Assembly (NCBI GenBank): GCA_964571765.1 | Contig: CAZNDH010000004.1 | Span: forward strand, 47,254-111,253 | Length of the DNA stretch: 64,000 nt | Reading direction: 5' to 3' | Origin: ZC4RG35 sp964571765 | Lineage (GTDB): Bacteria > Actinomycetota > Acidimicrobiia > Spongiisociales > ZC4RG35 | Shown here: piece after piece, positions 34,194 to 44,500 of the stretch | Numbering within the stretch: position 1 is the first letter of the stretch | Layout: every line of letters starts with the position of its first letter | The notes under the pieces: generated by a model | What the model saw: only the letters and a program-made list of their open reading frames with translations | Database searches by the model: none | Told to the model about the DNA's origin: nothing | Program-made: the position numbers and the translations under genes

Positions 34194-35021
34194 GTGAAGA
34201 CATACACCCTCAGACCCAGTTCGACCGCACGGCGCCTGGTTGTGGTCATGATGGGCGCGCTATTCGTGGTCTGGGGGATGCCTGCCGCCCTATCCGGCAA
34301 CGTCGACTGCACCTTCGTCGCCGATCCCGAGACGCAGCAGGTCCGTGGCGCCGACATCCGGCTGGTCGGCTCGTTCTCCAATCACCCCAACAAGGAATTC
34401 GCTGTCGGCCTGTTCACCAACATCGCTGCGTTTCCTCCTCAAGGTCATCTCTTCGACCCACAGGACCAGCCTCATGGAACCACCAATCAGACCGGGTTCT
34501 TCGATGTCACCGTGACCATCCGGCCTGACATCCCCACCGGCGACTACCAGCTCGGGGTCTTGTCCCCGGATCCGGGGCTCTTCACGATCAAGGCCTGCTT
34601 CCAGCCCTACACGGTGCTCCAACCACTGGTGGCCATCCCCCTCCCACCGGGAGGCTTCGCCACCCCCACCACCTCCCCGCCCACCACTGCTCCCCCGGCG
34701 CCGACCACCACCGCGGCTCCGGCTCCGGCGCCCACAGCTCCACCTGCACCCACCACCACGGCACCGCCTTCCACCACAGTCCAACCGACGACCACTTCTC
34801 TCGACGAGAGCGCGACCACAACCATCTCGCTCGGTGAGAGCACCACCACAGTCGACCTGACTCTGGCAGCCGCATCTGAGACGGATTCGGCATCGGGGCT
34901 GCCGATCTGGGCCATCGCCCTCATCGGCGTGCTTGGCCTGGCGGTGGTAGGGATGGGCGGGTACCTCATAGGCCAGCGACGGCGGGGACCAAGCCCAGAT
35001 CCCCCGCCCGTCGGGGACTGA
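34194..35021 (+). CDS. Secreted surface protein with Thr/Pro-rich stalk and C-terminal membrane anchor
   Basis: A 275-residue protein: signal peptide (TARRLVVVMMGALFVVWGMP, cleavage near ALSG), a globular region of about 120 residues with a Cys pair (VDCTFV and KACFQ), then a low-complexity stalk made of TTSPPTTAPPAPTTTAA-type repeats (about residues 160-215), and a C-terminal helix ASGLPIWAIALIGVLGLAV followed by QRRRG. This is the plan of a wall-spanning protein held in the membrane by its C-terminus. No enzyme motif is seen. It starts with GTG and lacks a clear ribosome site. Confidence 0.7.
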   Translation: MKTYTLRPSSTARRLVVVMMGALFVVWGMPAALSGNVDCTFVADPETQQVRGADIRLVGSFSNHPNKEFAVGLFTNIAAFPPQGHLFDPQDQPHGTTNQTGFFDVTVTIRPDIPTGDYQLGVLSPDPGLFTIKACFQPYTVLQPLVAIPLPPGGFATPTTSPPTTAPPAPTTTAAPAPAPTAPPAPTTTAPPSTTVQPTTTSLDESATTTISLGESTTTVDLTLAAASETDSASGLPIWAIALIGVLGLAVVGMGGYLIGQRRRGPSPDPPPVGD

Positions 35022-35022
35022 G

Positions 35023-37332
35023 CTAGCCGCGGAACACGTCGGGCGGGATCGCCTCCTGCTGGCGGCGGCGCGCCGCCAATCCAGAGAGGTACTGATCGGG
35101 GAATGGATGGCCGGCGTACCCCAAGTCGATGGCCGCATTGAGTGTCCAGTAGGGGTCGACCAGGTGGGGTCGGGCGATGACACACAGATCGGCCCGACCT
35201 GCAACCAGGATGTTGTGCACATCGTCTATCGACGACACCGCTCCCACGGTCATGGTGGGGATACCCACTTCGTGCCGTATCCGGTCGCTGAACGGGGTCT
35301 GGTAGAGCCTCCCGTACTCCGGCCTGGCTTCCATCGATGTCTGACCGGTGGAAACGTCGACGATATCGCACCCGTGCGCTTGGAGGGCTGAGGCGAGCAC
35401 CACTGCGTCGTCACCATCGAAGCCGCCGTCCACCCAGTCGGTGGCCGAGATCCGCACCGAAATCGGCTTCTCGGCCGGCCACGCCTCCCTGACCGCGTCG
35501 AACACCTCCAGCGGGTATCGCATCCGACTCTCGAGGCTCCCCCCGTAGGCATCGGTCCTCTGGTTGGCCAATGGGGTGAGGAAGCTGGAGAGGAGGTAGC
35601 CGTGGGCACAATGCAACTCGAGGAGGTCGAAACCGGCCCGAGCCCCCCTTGACGCCGCCTCGACGAACTCTTCCTTGACACGGGTCATGTCAGCGCCGGT
35701 CATCTCCCGGGGCACCTGGCTGTCGGACCGGTACTTGATTGGTGAGGGAGCGATGACCTCCCAGTTCCCCTGCTCGAGAGGTTCGGTGTCACCTTCCCAC
35801 ATCCTCTTGGTCGAGCCCTTCCGACCGGAGTGGCCGATCTGCAACCCGATCCGGGCTCCGGTGTTCTCGTGGACGAAGCCCACGATTTCGGCCCAAGTCG
35901 CCTCCTGCCGGTCGTCCCAGATCCCGGTGTCGGCCGGGGAGATCCGTCCTTGCTCCGAGACACAGGTCATCTCGGTCATCACCAGCCCGGCCCCGCCCAC
36001 CGCCCGGCTCCCCAGATGGACCAGATGCCAGGAGGTGGGCACCCCGTCCTCCCCCGCGCTGTACTGGTCCATCGGCGAGACCACCACCCGGTTGGCCAGG
36101 GTGAGACCTCTCAGCCGATAGGGGTGGAACATCGGGGGTACCGCGGGGCCAACTTCGATCGGTGACCCGTGGTCGGAGGCGGCATACCAGCGGTCAACCG
36201 ACGCCATGTAGGCCGGGTCGCGCACCCGGAGGTTGTCGTAGGTGACCCTCTGGGACCTGGTGAGCAGGCTGAAAGTGAACTGCTCGGGCTCCATGCCGCG
36301 ATAGCGATCGGCGCCTTCGAACCACTCCAGGCTGGCCTTGGCAGCACGTTGCAGGCTGTCCACCGCCGGCCTCCGCTCCTGCTCGTAGGTCACGAAGGCA
36401 TTCTCGACTGAGGAGCGCGCAGCCAGGCTGCCCGCCAGGCTGATGGCGTCTTCCATGGCCAGCTTGGTCCCCGACCCCACCGAGAAGTGGGCGGTGTGGG
36501 CCGCGTCGCCGAGCAGCACGACGTTGCCGTGATGCCAGCGGGCGCAATCAATGGCAGGGAACTGGAGCCACTTGGAGTTGTTGCCCAGAAGCTGTTCGCC
36601 GTCGAGGTGGTTGGCGAACAGGTCCTGACAACGAGTCAGGGCCTCCTCGTCACTCACCCCTGGGGGGAAGGTGTGGTGTTCGGTGGCGTCGAAGCCGAGT
36701 CCTCGCCAGGTGTCGGGGGCCATCTCCACGATGAAGGTGCTTCCCTCCTCCGAGTAGGGATAGACATGGGCCCACACCATCCCGGCCGGGGTGTCGACGA
36801 AGATGAAGTGGAAGCGGTGGTATCGCTTCGGGGTGCCGAACCAGGCGTACTTGTTGACTCGGTGGTCGACTCGGGGGTCGAGGTATGGCAGAAGCGCCGC
36901 CCGCACCATGGAGTTCGCCCCGTCGGCGCCGACCACCACGTCGGCGTCGCCCACCTCGTCGAGCTTGGAGACCTCGGTGGAGTAGCGGAGATCGGCGCCG
37001 ACCTCGACCGCCCTTTCGCTGAGGATCTCGAGGAGGCGACGCCGGCTGAGTGCCGAGAACCCGTGACCCCCGGAGATGATGCGGGAGCCCGAAAAGTGGC
37101 GCACCTCGATGTCACCCCAGCGCACGAACTCGCCGGCCAGGGTCTGGAACGACTCGGAATCCGCTTCTTCGAAGTGGTCCAGGGTCTCGTCGGAGAAGAC
37201 CACCCCGAACCCGTAGGCATCTGCTGGAGTGTTCCGCTCGAAGACGGTGACCTCCACGTCGTGACTCTGCCGGCGGAGCAATATCGCCAGGTAGAGGCCG
37301 CCAGGGCCGCCACCGACCACCGAGACCTTCAT
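35023..37332 (-). CDS. Bifunctional salicylyl-CoA 5-hydroxylase / 2-aminobenzoyl-CoA monooxygenase-type flavoenzyme
   Basis: A 769-residue fusion. Residues 1-~375 are a class A FAD monooxygenase: VVGGGPGGLYLAILL (dinucleotide fold), DVVVGADGANSMVR and GNVVLLGDAAHTAHFSVGSG (FAD ribityl motif). Residues ~395-769 are an old-yellow-enzyme-type reductase: LANRVVVSPMDQYSAGEDGV, IGLQIGHSGRKGS, LELHCAHGYLLSSFLTPLAN, RTDAYGGSLESRMR and DLCVIARPHLVDP. The fusion matches aerobic CoA-dependent aromatic degradation enzymes acting on salicylyl-CoA or 2-aminobenzoyl-CoA; which of the two cannot be told. It overlaps the valS stop by 4 nt, an unexpected partner. No CoA ligase gene is nearby. Confidence 0.9.
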   Translation of the reverse strand: MKVSVVGGGPGGLYLAILLRRQSHDVEVTVFERNTPADAYGFGVVFSDETLDHFEEADSESFQTLAGEFVRWGDIEVRHFSGSRIISGGHGFSALSRRRLLEILSERAVEVGADLRYSTEVSKLDEVGDADVVVGADGANSMVRAALLPYLDPRVDHRVNKYAWFGTPKRYHRFHFIFVDTPAGMVWAHVYPYSEEGSTFIVEMAPDTWRGLGFDATEHHTFPPGVSDEEALTRCQDLFANHLDGEQLLGNNSKWLQFPAIDCARWHHGNVVLLGDAAHTAHFSVGSGTKLAMEDAISLAGSLAARSSVENAFVTYEQERRPAVDSLQRAAKASLEWFEGADRYRGMEPEQFTFSLLTRSQRVTYDNLRVRDPAYMASVDRWYAASDHGSPIEVGPAVPPMFHPYRLRGLTLANRVVVSPMDQYSAGEDGVPTSWHLVHLGSRAVGGAGLVMTEMTCVSEQGRISPADTGIWDDRQEATWAEIVGFVHENTGARIGLQIGHSGRKGSTKRMWEGDTEPLEQGNWEVIAPSPIKYRSDSQVPREMTGADMTRVKEEFVEAASRGARAGFDLLELHCAHGYLLSSFLTPLANQRTDAYGGSLESRMRYPLEVFDAVREAWPAEKPISVRISATDWVDGGFDGDDAVVLASALQAHGCDIVDVSTGQTSMEARPEYGRLYQTPFSDRIRHEVGIPTMTVGAVSSIDDVHNILVAGRADLCVIARPHLVDPYWTLNAAIDLGYAGHPFPDQYLSGLAARRRQQEAIPPDVFRG

Positions 37333-39854
37333 GACCCGGCGAGAATCACCCGGACGGCGAACTCGCCTTCCCGGCAGGTGAGGCTTCGGGCGCGTGCCGC
37401 TTCCAGCAGGTCGGGCTCGGCCTGGGCAAGCCGCTCGATGACCTGGGACGAGGCGGTCACCTCGAGCTCGGCCACCTCGGTCTTCATCGACACCTTGCTC
37501 TCCGACTTGGCCTTTCTCACCTCGGTGAGCACCCTGGCCGCAGCCGTCAGCACCTCCCGGTCCCCGGTGAGCCCGGCCAACTCAGTGGCGGAGGGCCACG
37601 CAGAACGATGGACCGACCCTGCCCGCCACCACGACCAGGCCTCTTCGGTTACAAAGGGTAGGAAGGGAGCGAAGAGACGAAGGAAAACCTCGAGCCCGAC
37701 CTGAAGGGCTGCGTGAGCCGATGCCGCCTCGGGCCCCTGCCCGTAGGCTCGCGCCTTGACCAGTTCCAGGTAGTCGTCGGTCCACTCCCAGAACGACCTC
37801 TCGGTCACTTCCAGCGCCCGGGCGTAGTCGAAGGCTTCGAAGGCCTCGGTGGCACGGCCAACCGTGTCGGCGAGGCCGGCGACCATCGCCAGGTCGATCG
37901 GCTCGGAAACCGCATCGGGACCCACATCGTCCGAGAACCCCAGGGCGAACCTCGACGCATTCAGGATCTTGATCGCCAGGCGCCGGCCGATCCGCATCAC
38001 ACCGGTGTCGAGAGCGGTGTCGACCCCGGGACGTCCGTTGCAGGCCCAATATCTGATCGCCTCTGCGCCGTACTCCTCAAGCAAGGACTGAGGGGTGACC
38101 ACATTTCCCTTGGACTTCGACATCTTCTTCCGGTCCGGGTCGAGTATCCACCCGTTGATGGTTGCGGTGTGCCAGGGCAGGCCGCCGTGCTCGTGGTGAG
38201 ACCGGACCGCGGTGGCGAACAGCCAGGTCCTTATGATCTCGGGCCCCTGGGGCCGAAGGTCCATGGGGAAGACTCGCCCCCACAACTCGGGATCATCGAT
38301 CCAATGACCGACGATCTGGGGGGTGAGCGACGAAGTAGCCCAGGTGTCCATGATGTCGGGATCGCCGAAGAACCCGCCGGGTCGCCCACGCTGGGCCTCC
38401 TCGTAACCTTCTGGGGCATGTGAGGTGGGATCGACGGGGAGCTTCTCCGGCCCGGGAAGGATGGGGTTGTCATAATCGATCGACCCGTCCTCCCCTATCG
38501 GGTACCACACCGGGATGGGAACCCCGAAAAACCGCTGTCGCGAGATCAGCCAGTCGCCGTTGAGGCCCTCGACCCAGTGCCGGTAGCGAACTCGCATGAA
38601 GTCGGGGACCCAGCGCAGCTCCTCGCCACGAGCGAGCAGGTCCTTGCGCAGGTCGTCGTCCCGGCCGCCGTTGCGGATGTACCACTGACGGCTGGTGACG
38701 ATCTCCAGGGGGTGGGACCCCCTCTCGTAGAACTTGACCGCGTGGGTGATCGGCTTGGGATCACCGTCGAGGTCACCCGAAGCGCTGAGAAGCTGGGCCA
38801 TCTTCGCCCTCGCCTGGTTGGGATAGCGGCCGGCGATCTCGGAGTAGAACCGGGCACCGGCTCCAGTCAGCCAATCGGGTGTGGCCTCCTGGAACCTCCC
38901 GTCCCGTTGCACCACTGCCCGTGTCGGGAGCTGGAGCTCACGCCACCAGGTGATGTCGGTGGTGTCACCGAAGGTGCAGATCATGGCGAGCCCGGTTCCC
39001 TTCCCCGGCTCAGCCAGATGGTGGGCTACCACCGGGACCTCCACTCCGAACAATGGCGTTGTGACCGTGGATCCGAACATCTCACGGTATCGGTCATCCT
39101 CGGGGTGGGCGACCAATGCGACACACGAGCAGATCAGCTCCGGTCGGGTGGTCTCGATGTAGACCCGGCCCCGGTCGGGCTTGTGGAAGGCGATCGTGTG
39201 GTAGGCACCGGGCCGCTCCCGGTCTTCGATCTCGGCCTGGGCGACTGCGGTTCGGTCGTCGATGTCCCAGAGGATCGGCGCCTCCTGGGAGTAGGCCTCC
39301 CCCCGGGTGAGATTGTTGAGGAAGGCGGTCTGCGAGGTTCGTTGGCTGTGCTCGTCGATGGTGGCGTAGGTCTGGGTCCAGTCGACGGAGAGCCCCATCG
39401 ACCGCCAGGTGTCCTCGAACAGCCCCTCATCCTCGGCGGTGAGTATGTGGCACAGCTCGATGAAGTTTCGCCGGCTGATCGACCGGGGAGGGTCGAAAGC
39501 CGCCTCGGGTGGGCTGAAGGCGGGATCGTAGGGAAGCGAAGGGTCACAGTTGACACCGTAGAAGTTCTGAACCCGCCGCTCGGTGGGGAGCCCGTTGTCG
39601 TCCCATCCCATCGGGTAGAAGACCTCGTTGCCCGCCATCCGGCGATACCGGGCGTGGGAGTCGGTCTGGACGTAGCCGAAGACCGACCCCATGTGAAGCG
39701 AGCCGGAGACGGTGGGCGGAGGGGTGTCGATCGAGAAGATCTCCTCCCGGGTCTTCGACCGATCGAAGCGGTAGGTGCCCTGGCTCTCCCATCTGGCATC
39801 CCACTTGGCCTCGAGACCGTCGAGACCGGACTGTTCGGGCAGGCTCCTCGGCAT
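37329..39854 (-). CDS. valS: Valyl-tRNA synthetase
   Basis: A class I aminoacyl-tRNA synthetase of 841 residues. The HIGH-type motif is PPPTVSGSLHMGSVFGYVQT (about residue 45-64), followed by YPMGWDDNGLPTERRVQNFY. An editing domain follows (ETTRPELICSCVALVAHPED), then DTWATSSLTPQIVGHW, and the KMSKS motif in DPDRKKMSKSKGNVVTPQ (about residue 577). The specificity call rests on the GWDDNGLPTERRVQ segment, typical of ValS. The ATG lies 7 nt after TAACCT, so the gene is probably leaderless. It overlaps the downstream monooxygenase by 4 nt. Confidence 0.94.
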   Translation of the reverse strand: MPRSLPEQSGLDGLEAKWDARWESQGTYRFDRSKTREEIFSIDTPPPTVSGSLHMGSVFGYVQTDSHARYRRMAGNEVFYPMGWDDNGLPTERRVQNFYGVNCDPSLPYDPAFSPPEAAFDPPRSISRRNFIELCHILTAEDEGLFEDTWRSMGLSVDWTQTYATIDEHSQRTSQTAFLNNLTRGEAYSQEAPILWDIDDRTAVAQAEIEDRERPGAYHTIAFHKPDRGRVYIETTRPELICSCVALVAHPEDDRYREMFGSTVTTPLFGVEVPVVAHHLAEPGKGTGLAMICTFGDTTDITWWRELQLPTRAVVQRDGRFQEATPDWLTGAGARFYSEIAGRYPNQARAKMAQLLSASGDLDGDPKPITHAVKFYERGSHPLEIVTSRQWYIRNGGRDDDLRKDLLARGEELRWVPDFMRVRYRHWVEGLNGDWLISRQRFFGVPIPVWYPIGEDGSIDYDNPILPGPEKLPVDPTSHAPEGYEEAQRGRPGGFFGDPDIMDTWATSSLTPQIVGHWIDDPELWGRVFPMDLRPQGPEIIRTWLFATAVRSHHEHGGLPWHTATINGWILDPDRKKMSKSKGNVVTPQSLLEEYGAEAIRYWACNGRPGVDTALDTGVMRIGRRLAIKILNASRFALGFSDDVGPDAVSEPIDLAMVAGLADTVGRATEAFEAFDYARALEVTERSFWEWTDDYLELVKARAYGQGPEAASAHAALQVGLEVFLRLFAPFLPFVTEEAWSWWRAGSVHRSAWPSATELAGLTGDREVLTAAARVLTEVRKAKSESKVSMKTEVAELEVTASSQVIERLAQAEPDLLEAARARSLTCREGEFAVRVILAGS

Positions 39855-39951
39855 CGCCAGCAGGTTAAATCCCTCGCCACCCTTTCACCCCACCGGGCGA
39901 AAGGCTGTCGGGATGGTCGCTGAGGCCGGAGGGGCGCGCAGCTCGGGAGGC

Positions 39952-40275
39952 TCAGCTCAGGTACAGAGTGGTCATAGCCCCGAGGACCGCGACCATCACG
40001 ATGACCAAGAGATAGAAGAGCCGGTCGATGCGGGCGTTGAGTGACATACCGAGTTCCCTGATCTCCTCGCCCAGCTCCGCCTTGAGCTCCGCCTTTAGTT
40101 CTGCTTTGAACAGCTGGAGATCCGTCTTGGTGACCAGTTGGTCGTAGTCGTGCACCGGCAGCATGCTCATCAGCGTGTCCGCCCTCGGGCCACCGAGGGC
40201 CTCCGTGAGCCCAGTGTAGAGATCGGCCCGCGCTGACTCAGAAATACCCACACCCCCATCATCGTGAGCCGGCAT
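39952..40275 (-). CDS. Small coiled-coil protein with C-terminal membrane helix
   Basis: A 107-residue protein: an N-terminal acidic part, then SMLPVHDYDQLVTKTDLQLF, a Lys/Glu coiled coil with the short repeat KAELKAELKAELG, SLNARIDRL, and a terminal helix FYLLVIVMVAVLGAMTTLYL. The plan resembles DUF1640/CCDC90-like coiled-coil tail-anchored proteins. I chose the ATG at 40275, 10 nt after GGAGGG, over one at 40293. It could oligomerise at the membrane. Function unknown. Confidence 0.6.
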   Translation of the reverse strand: MPAHDDGGVGISESARADLYTGLTEALGGPRADTLMSMLPVHDYDQLVTKTDLQLFKAELKAELKAELGEEIRELGMSLNARIDRLFYLLVIVMVAVLGAMTTLYLS

Positions 40276-40514
40276 CTGGCGACAACCCTCCATTGAGCCT
40301 CCCCCGCTTCTCCGGACACCATGATGCTCCCCCGGTTCTTCTGTGTCGTCTTGTCTGAACTGGTGGTGTGCTGACTGTTAAGGGAGGTTCAGTCATCCCG
40401 AGGAGACCCGTCGTCCTCCCAGACTGACCAATCGGCAACCGCGGCGGATCAACTACCCTCGTCGCGAGGCTTTGACGTGGCATGAGCCTGGCTCCCCGCC
40501 TTCTGCGGGGATTT
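40276..40514. other. Intergenic stretch without a recognised gene
   Basis: This 239-bp stretch holds the upstream region of the coiled-coil gene and, near its right end, the CCCCGC hairpin at 40494-40510. No convincing reading frame or promoter was seen. Confidence 0.5.
40494..40510 (-). terminator. Hairpin downstream of the 40515-40964 gene
   Basis: CCCCGC-CTTCT-GCGGGG forms a 6-bp perfect stem with a 5-nt loop, 4 bp after the end of the minus-strand gene. On the plus strand it is followed by ATTTCT, so it could stop transcripts from either side. Confidence 0.55.
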
Positions 40515-40964
40515 CTACGGGTCGACCGACGTCAGACCGTATTCGGTTTCTCTAAGGATCAGCCCCGTCAGTTCCGACACAAGCTCGCGCCAGTTCTCGA
40601 TAGCGATGTCCGAAGGTGCCTGCACAAACCAGACCCGGCGCCCGGCGCTGTCCATGACCGCGATCCCATGAAGCTCCTCTCCGCCTCGTCCTGCTTCGGT
40701 CGGCACCTTGTCCCAGCAATACACCGTCCCGATCTCGGTCTCATTGGGCAAGGCTGACTCGAACCGAGGTTCCACCTGCCGCAACATCTCACGTTTGGCT
40801 GTGTTCGATGGATTGTCGGCCGTTAGGTCGTGGAGAAGGCCGGCGCATGGCCCGGTGGACGGCATTCCCGGTGGCTCACTTCGATTAGCCAGCGCCATCG
40901 CAACGGCGAGAGCCAACACGGCGCTGGCCATTATGATTTGAGCGCTCTTTCGCTTCCCAGACAC
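40515..40964 (-). CDS. Small exported or membrane-anchored protein, unknown
   Basis: A 149-residue protein with one hydrophobic N-terminal segment (SAQIIMASAVLALAVAMALA) after a basic MSGKRK, giving a signal or anchor. The outer part contains two Cys (GPCAGLL and VYCWDKV), a charged region and ERE-type helices ending YGLTSVDP. No domain was recognised. With its upstream neighbour it forms a short run of small exported proteins whose base composition looks slightly less GC-rich than the surroundings, suggesting accessory DNA. Confidence 0.55.
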   Translation of the reverse strand: MSGKRKSAQIIMASAVLALAVAMALANRSEPPGMPSTGPCAGLLHDLTADNPSNTAKREMLRQVEPRFESALPNETEIGTVYCWDKVPTEAGRGGEELHGIAVMDSAGRRVWFVQAPSDIAIENWRELVSELTGLILRETEYGLTSVDP

Positions 40965-40988
40965 GACTATTCCAGATTCTCACTCCGA

Positions 40989-41366
40989 CTACGGGTAATA
41001 GAGCGACAGGCTCTTCGTCGACCAATCCCAATTGCTGTTCTTGAAGGCGTGACCCGTCTTCACGGTTGCCGGGTAGTTGTACGCTCTCCAAACGCTCGCA
41101 ACGGCAACGCAGTACACGCATGATGCAATGTATTCGTGTCCACCGTGAGTTATGGTTGCCCACACCGAGGTAGCGACATGAGGGGTCGTCTGGCTATGGG
41201 CCCGCACCTCGACGCAGCAGCTACCAGCGTCTCTGGATTGCTGCCAATACACGAAGTTATGGAAGGCCGCGGCGGGAGGGGCGCTGAGTTGTACAAGGAT
41301 AATGACTGCGAGGGAGAGAACGGCTGCGCGGCGAACGACACGAAGTGGCCTGGCTATACCGCTCAC
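40989..41366 (-). CDS. Small secreted Cys-containing protein, unknown
   Basis: A 125-residue protein with a clear signal peptide: basic RPLRVVRR, core AAVLSLAVIILVQL and cleavage near APPAAA|FHN. The mature part of about 90 residues is rich in aromatic residues and has four Cys (GSCCVEV, ASCVYCV) that could form two disulfides. A good AAGGAGG site precedes the GTG start by 8 nt. No relative was recognised. It resembles small secreted actinobacterial proteins of bacteriocin-like or stress type only in outline. Confidence 0.6.
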   Translation of the reverse strand: MSGIARPLRVVRRAAVLSLAVIILVQLSAPPAAAFHNFVYWQQSRDAGSCCVEVRAHSQTTPHVATSVWATITHGGHEYIASCVYCVAVASVWRAYNYPATVKTGHAFKNSNWDWSTKSLSLYYP

Positions 41367-41506
41367 CGATCCGGCCTCCTTGGGGATTCCAACGCACGCT
41401 ACCGCTGAACCCCCCCGTCAAGGGATGAGATCGTGGGCCTCGGCTCGCGCCCCCTCGGTTACGCCTGAACCGGGCCCATCTCCTCCCGGCACTCCCCGGA
41501 GCAACC

Positions 41507-44500
41507 TCACATGTTCCTTCGGTACTGGCCGCCGACGTCGTAGAGGGCCTGGCTCATCTGGCCCAGGGAGGACACCTTGGCGGCCTCCATCAGGCTCTCG
41601 AAGATATTGTCGCCTCGGACCGCGGCTCGTTGCAGGTCGGCGAGTGCTGCCCCGGACTTTTCCCGATTGCGGTCCTGGAAGGCCCGCAGGTTGGCGATCT
41701 GGCGGTCGCGGTCGATGACTGTGGAGCGGATCAGGTGCTTGGGGATCTCGAAAGGTGAGCCCTCCTTGGAGAGGAAGGTGTTGACCCCGACGATGGGGTA
41801 GGCGCCGGATTCCTTCTGCTGCTCGTAGTAGAGCGATTCCTCTTGGATCTTGGTCCGCTGGTACTGGCGCTCCATCGCCCCGAGCACCCCTCCCCGGCTG
41901 CTCAGGTTCTCGAACTCCATCAACACCGCCTCTTCGACCAGGTCGGTGAGCTCCTCGATGATGAAGCTTCCCTGGAGGGGGTTCTCGTTGCGAGCCAGGC
42001 CCAGCTCGCGGTTGATGATGAGCTGGATGGCCAATGCCCGGCGCACCGACTCCTCGGTGGGGGTGGTGATCGCCTCGTCGTAGGCGTTGGTATGGAGGCT
42101 GTTGCAGTTGTCGTATACGGCGTACAGCGCCTGGAGGGTGGTGCGGATGTCGTTGAAGCTGATCTCTTGGGCGTGGAGGGAGCGCCCCGAGGTCTGGATG
42201 TGGTACTTGAGCTTCTGGGAGCGCTCGTTGCCCCCATACCTGTGTCTGATCGCCTTGGCCCAGATCCGACGGGCGACACGGCCGATCACCGCGTACTCGG
42301 CGTCTATCCCGTTCGAGAAGAAGAAGGAGAGGTTGGGGGCGAGCTGGTCGATGTCCATCCCCCGGGCCAGGTAGTTCTCCACGTAGGTGAACCCGTTGGC
42401 CAGGGTGAACGCCAACTGGGTGATCGGGTTGGCCCCGGCCTCGGCCATGTGATAACCGCTGATCGACACCGAGTAGAAGTTGGCCACGTCGTGGTCGACG
42501 AAGTACTGCTGAATGTCCCCCATCATCCTCAGGGCGAACTCGGTGGAGAATATGCAGGTGTTCTGCGCCTGATCCTCCTTGAGGATGTCGGCCTGGACCG
42601 TGCCCCGCACCCGGGACAGGGTTGCCGCCTTGATCGCCTCATACACCTTGGCGGGGAGGACCTGGTCGCCGGTGACGCCGAGGAGACGCAGACCAAGCCC
42701 GTCGTGACCGCCGGGCAGTGGCCCGTGATACTCCGGGGCGGGGTGATCCCCCCGGATAGCAGCGATACTCTCCTCGACCTCCTCCCAGAGGCCTTGTTCG
42801 GTGATGTACTTCTCACAGGCCTGGTCGATGGCGGTGTTCATGAAGAAGGCCAGGATCATTGGGGCCGGCCCGTTGATGGTCATCGATACCGAAGTCGCCG
42901 GATCGGATAGGTCGAACCCGGAGTAGAGCTTCTTGGCGTCGTCGAGGGTGGCCACCGACACCCCGGAGTTGCCCACCTTGCCGTAGATGTCAGGGCGCTC
43001 GTGAGGGTCCTCACCATAGAGGGTCACCGAGTCGAAGGCTGTCGACAATCGTATGGCCGGCATCCCCGAAGCCAGATAATGGAATCGGGCGTTGGTCTGC
43101 TCCGGGGGCCCCTCCCCGGCAAACATCCGGGCCGGCTCCTCCTCGGCACGTTTGAAGGGGAACACCCCAGCGGCATAGGGGAACTCCCCGGGCACGTTCT
43201 CCTGGAGGAGCCACTCCAGCCGGTCCCCCCAAGAACGGTACCGGGGAAGGGCCACCTTGGGGACCCGGGTATGTGACAGGGTCACATGGTGGAGCGGCAC
43301 CCGGATCTCCCGCCCCCGCACGTAGTAGACGAACTCCTCACCCGAATACTCGGCGATCATCCCCTCCCAGCGCTCCAATGCCTTGCGGTTCTCCGCGGTG
43401 AGCTCCTCCTCGGTGGCGGACAACTCTTCGGCGACATCAGCACCGGCCTCGGCGGCACCGGTCAGTCGGTAGATCCGGTCGGCAGCTATGGCCTGTTCCC
43501 CCACCCATTCGTCATAACTGCGGATGGCTTCGACGATCTCGGAGAGGTACCTGGTGCGGTCCGGTGGGACCACATGCTGCTTCGACTCGGCAGAGACCGG
43601 AAGGTCGATGCCGGAGCTCAGCGCCAACCCCCGTCCGGCGAGCTTCTCCAGCAGGGCCAGGTAGAACCGGTTGGTTCCCGGATCGTTGAAGTCGGAAGCC
43701 ACGGTGAGGAGCACCGGGATTTCCTCGTCGGCCGCGGCGAAGTCGAGGTGGTTTCGCTTCCACTGCTTGCGCACGTCACGGAGGGCGTCGAGCGCACCTT
43801 CCTTGTCCGCCTTGTTGATCGCCACCAGGTCGGCGAAGTCCAACATGTCGACCTTCTCCAGCTGCGTCGCCGCCCCGTACTCAGGGGTCATCACATACAC
43901 GGAGAGGTCGGAGGAGTCCACTATCTCGGTGTCCGACTGGCCAATCCCCGAGGTCTCCAAGAGCACTAAGTCGTACCCGGCGGCCTTGACCACGTTGACC
44001 GCCTGTTGGACATGGGGCGACAGGGCGAGGTTGGCCTGTCGTGTGGCCAACGATCTCATGTACGCCCGGGGATGGGGAAGCGAGTTCATCCGGATCCGGT
44101 CACCGAGAAGGGCACCACCCGACCTCCGCTTCGAAGGGTCGACCGAGAGGATCGCCAGACGCAACCCATCGAAGTCGAGGAGCAGCCGGCGTACCAGCTC
44201 ATCGACCAGGCTCGACTTGCCCGAGCCCCCGGTGCCGGTGACCCCCACTACCGGAGCAGCCGACGAGGCGGCCATCACCTCCACCTCCTCGAAGACGTCG
44301 GCGTACTTCTCGCCGTAGTTCTCCGCCGCCGAGATGAGAGAAGCCACCAGGCGGCGGTCTCCGCCCGCCAGACCGGAGAGGTCCAAGTCCTCAGGGAGCT
44401 GGCCGGTGGCGAAGTCAGAGCGGGCGATCATGTCGGCCACCATCCCCTGCAGGCCCATCGAACGCCCATCGTCCGGCGAATAGATCCGGGTCACCCCATA

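Noticed and set aside
38577..39923. Plus-strand open frame of 448 residues
   Set aside because: Antisense to valS; shadow of its codon pattern.
40494..40510. Hairpin considered as the end of an IS200/IS605-type element
   Set aside because: No transposase, TnpB fragment or matching left end is nearby; a terminator is the simpler reading.
41843..42910. Plus-strand open frame of 355 residues
   Set aside because: Antisense to the icmF mutase domain.
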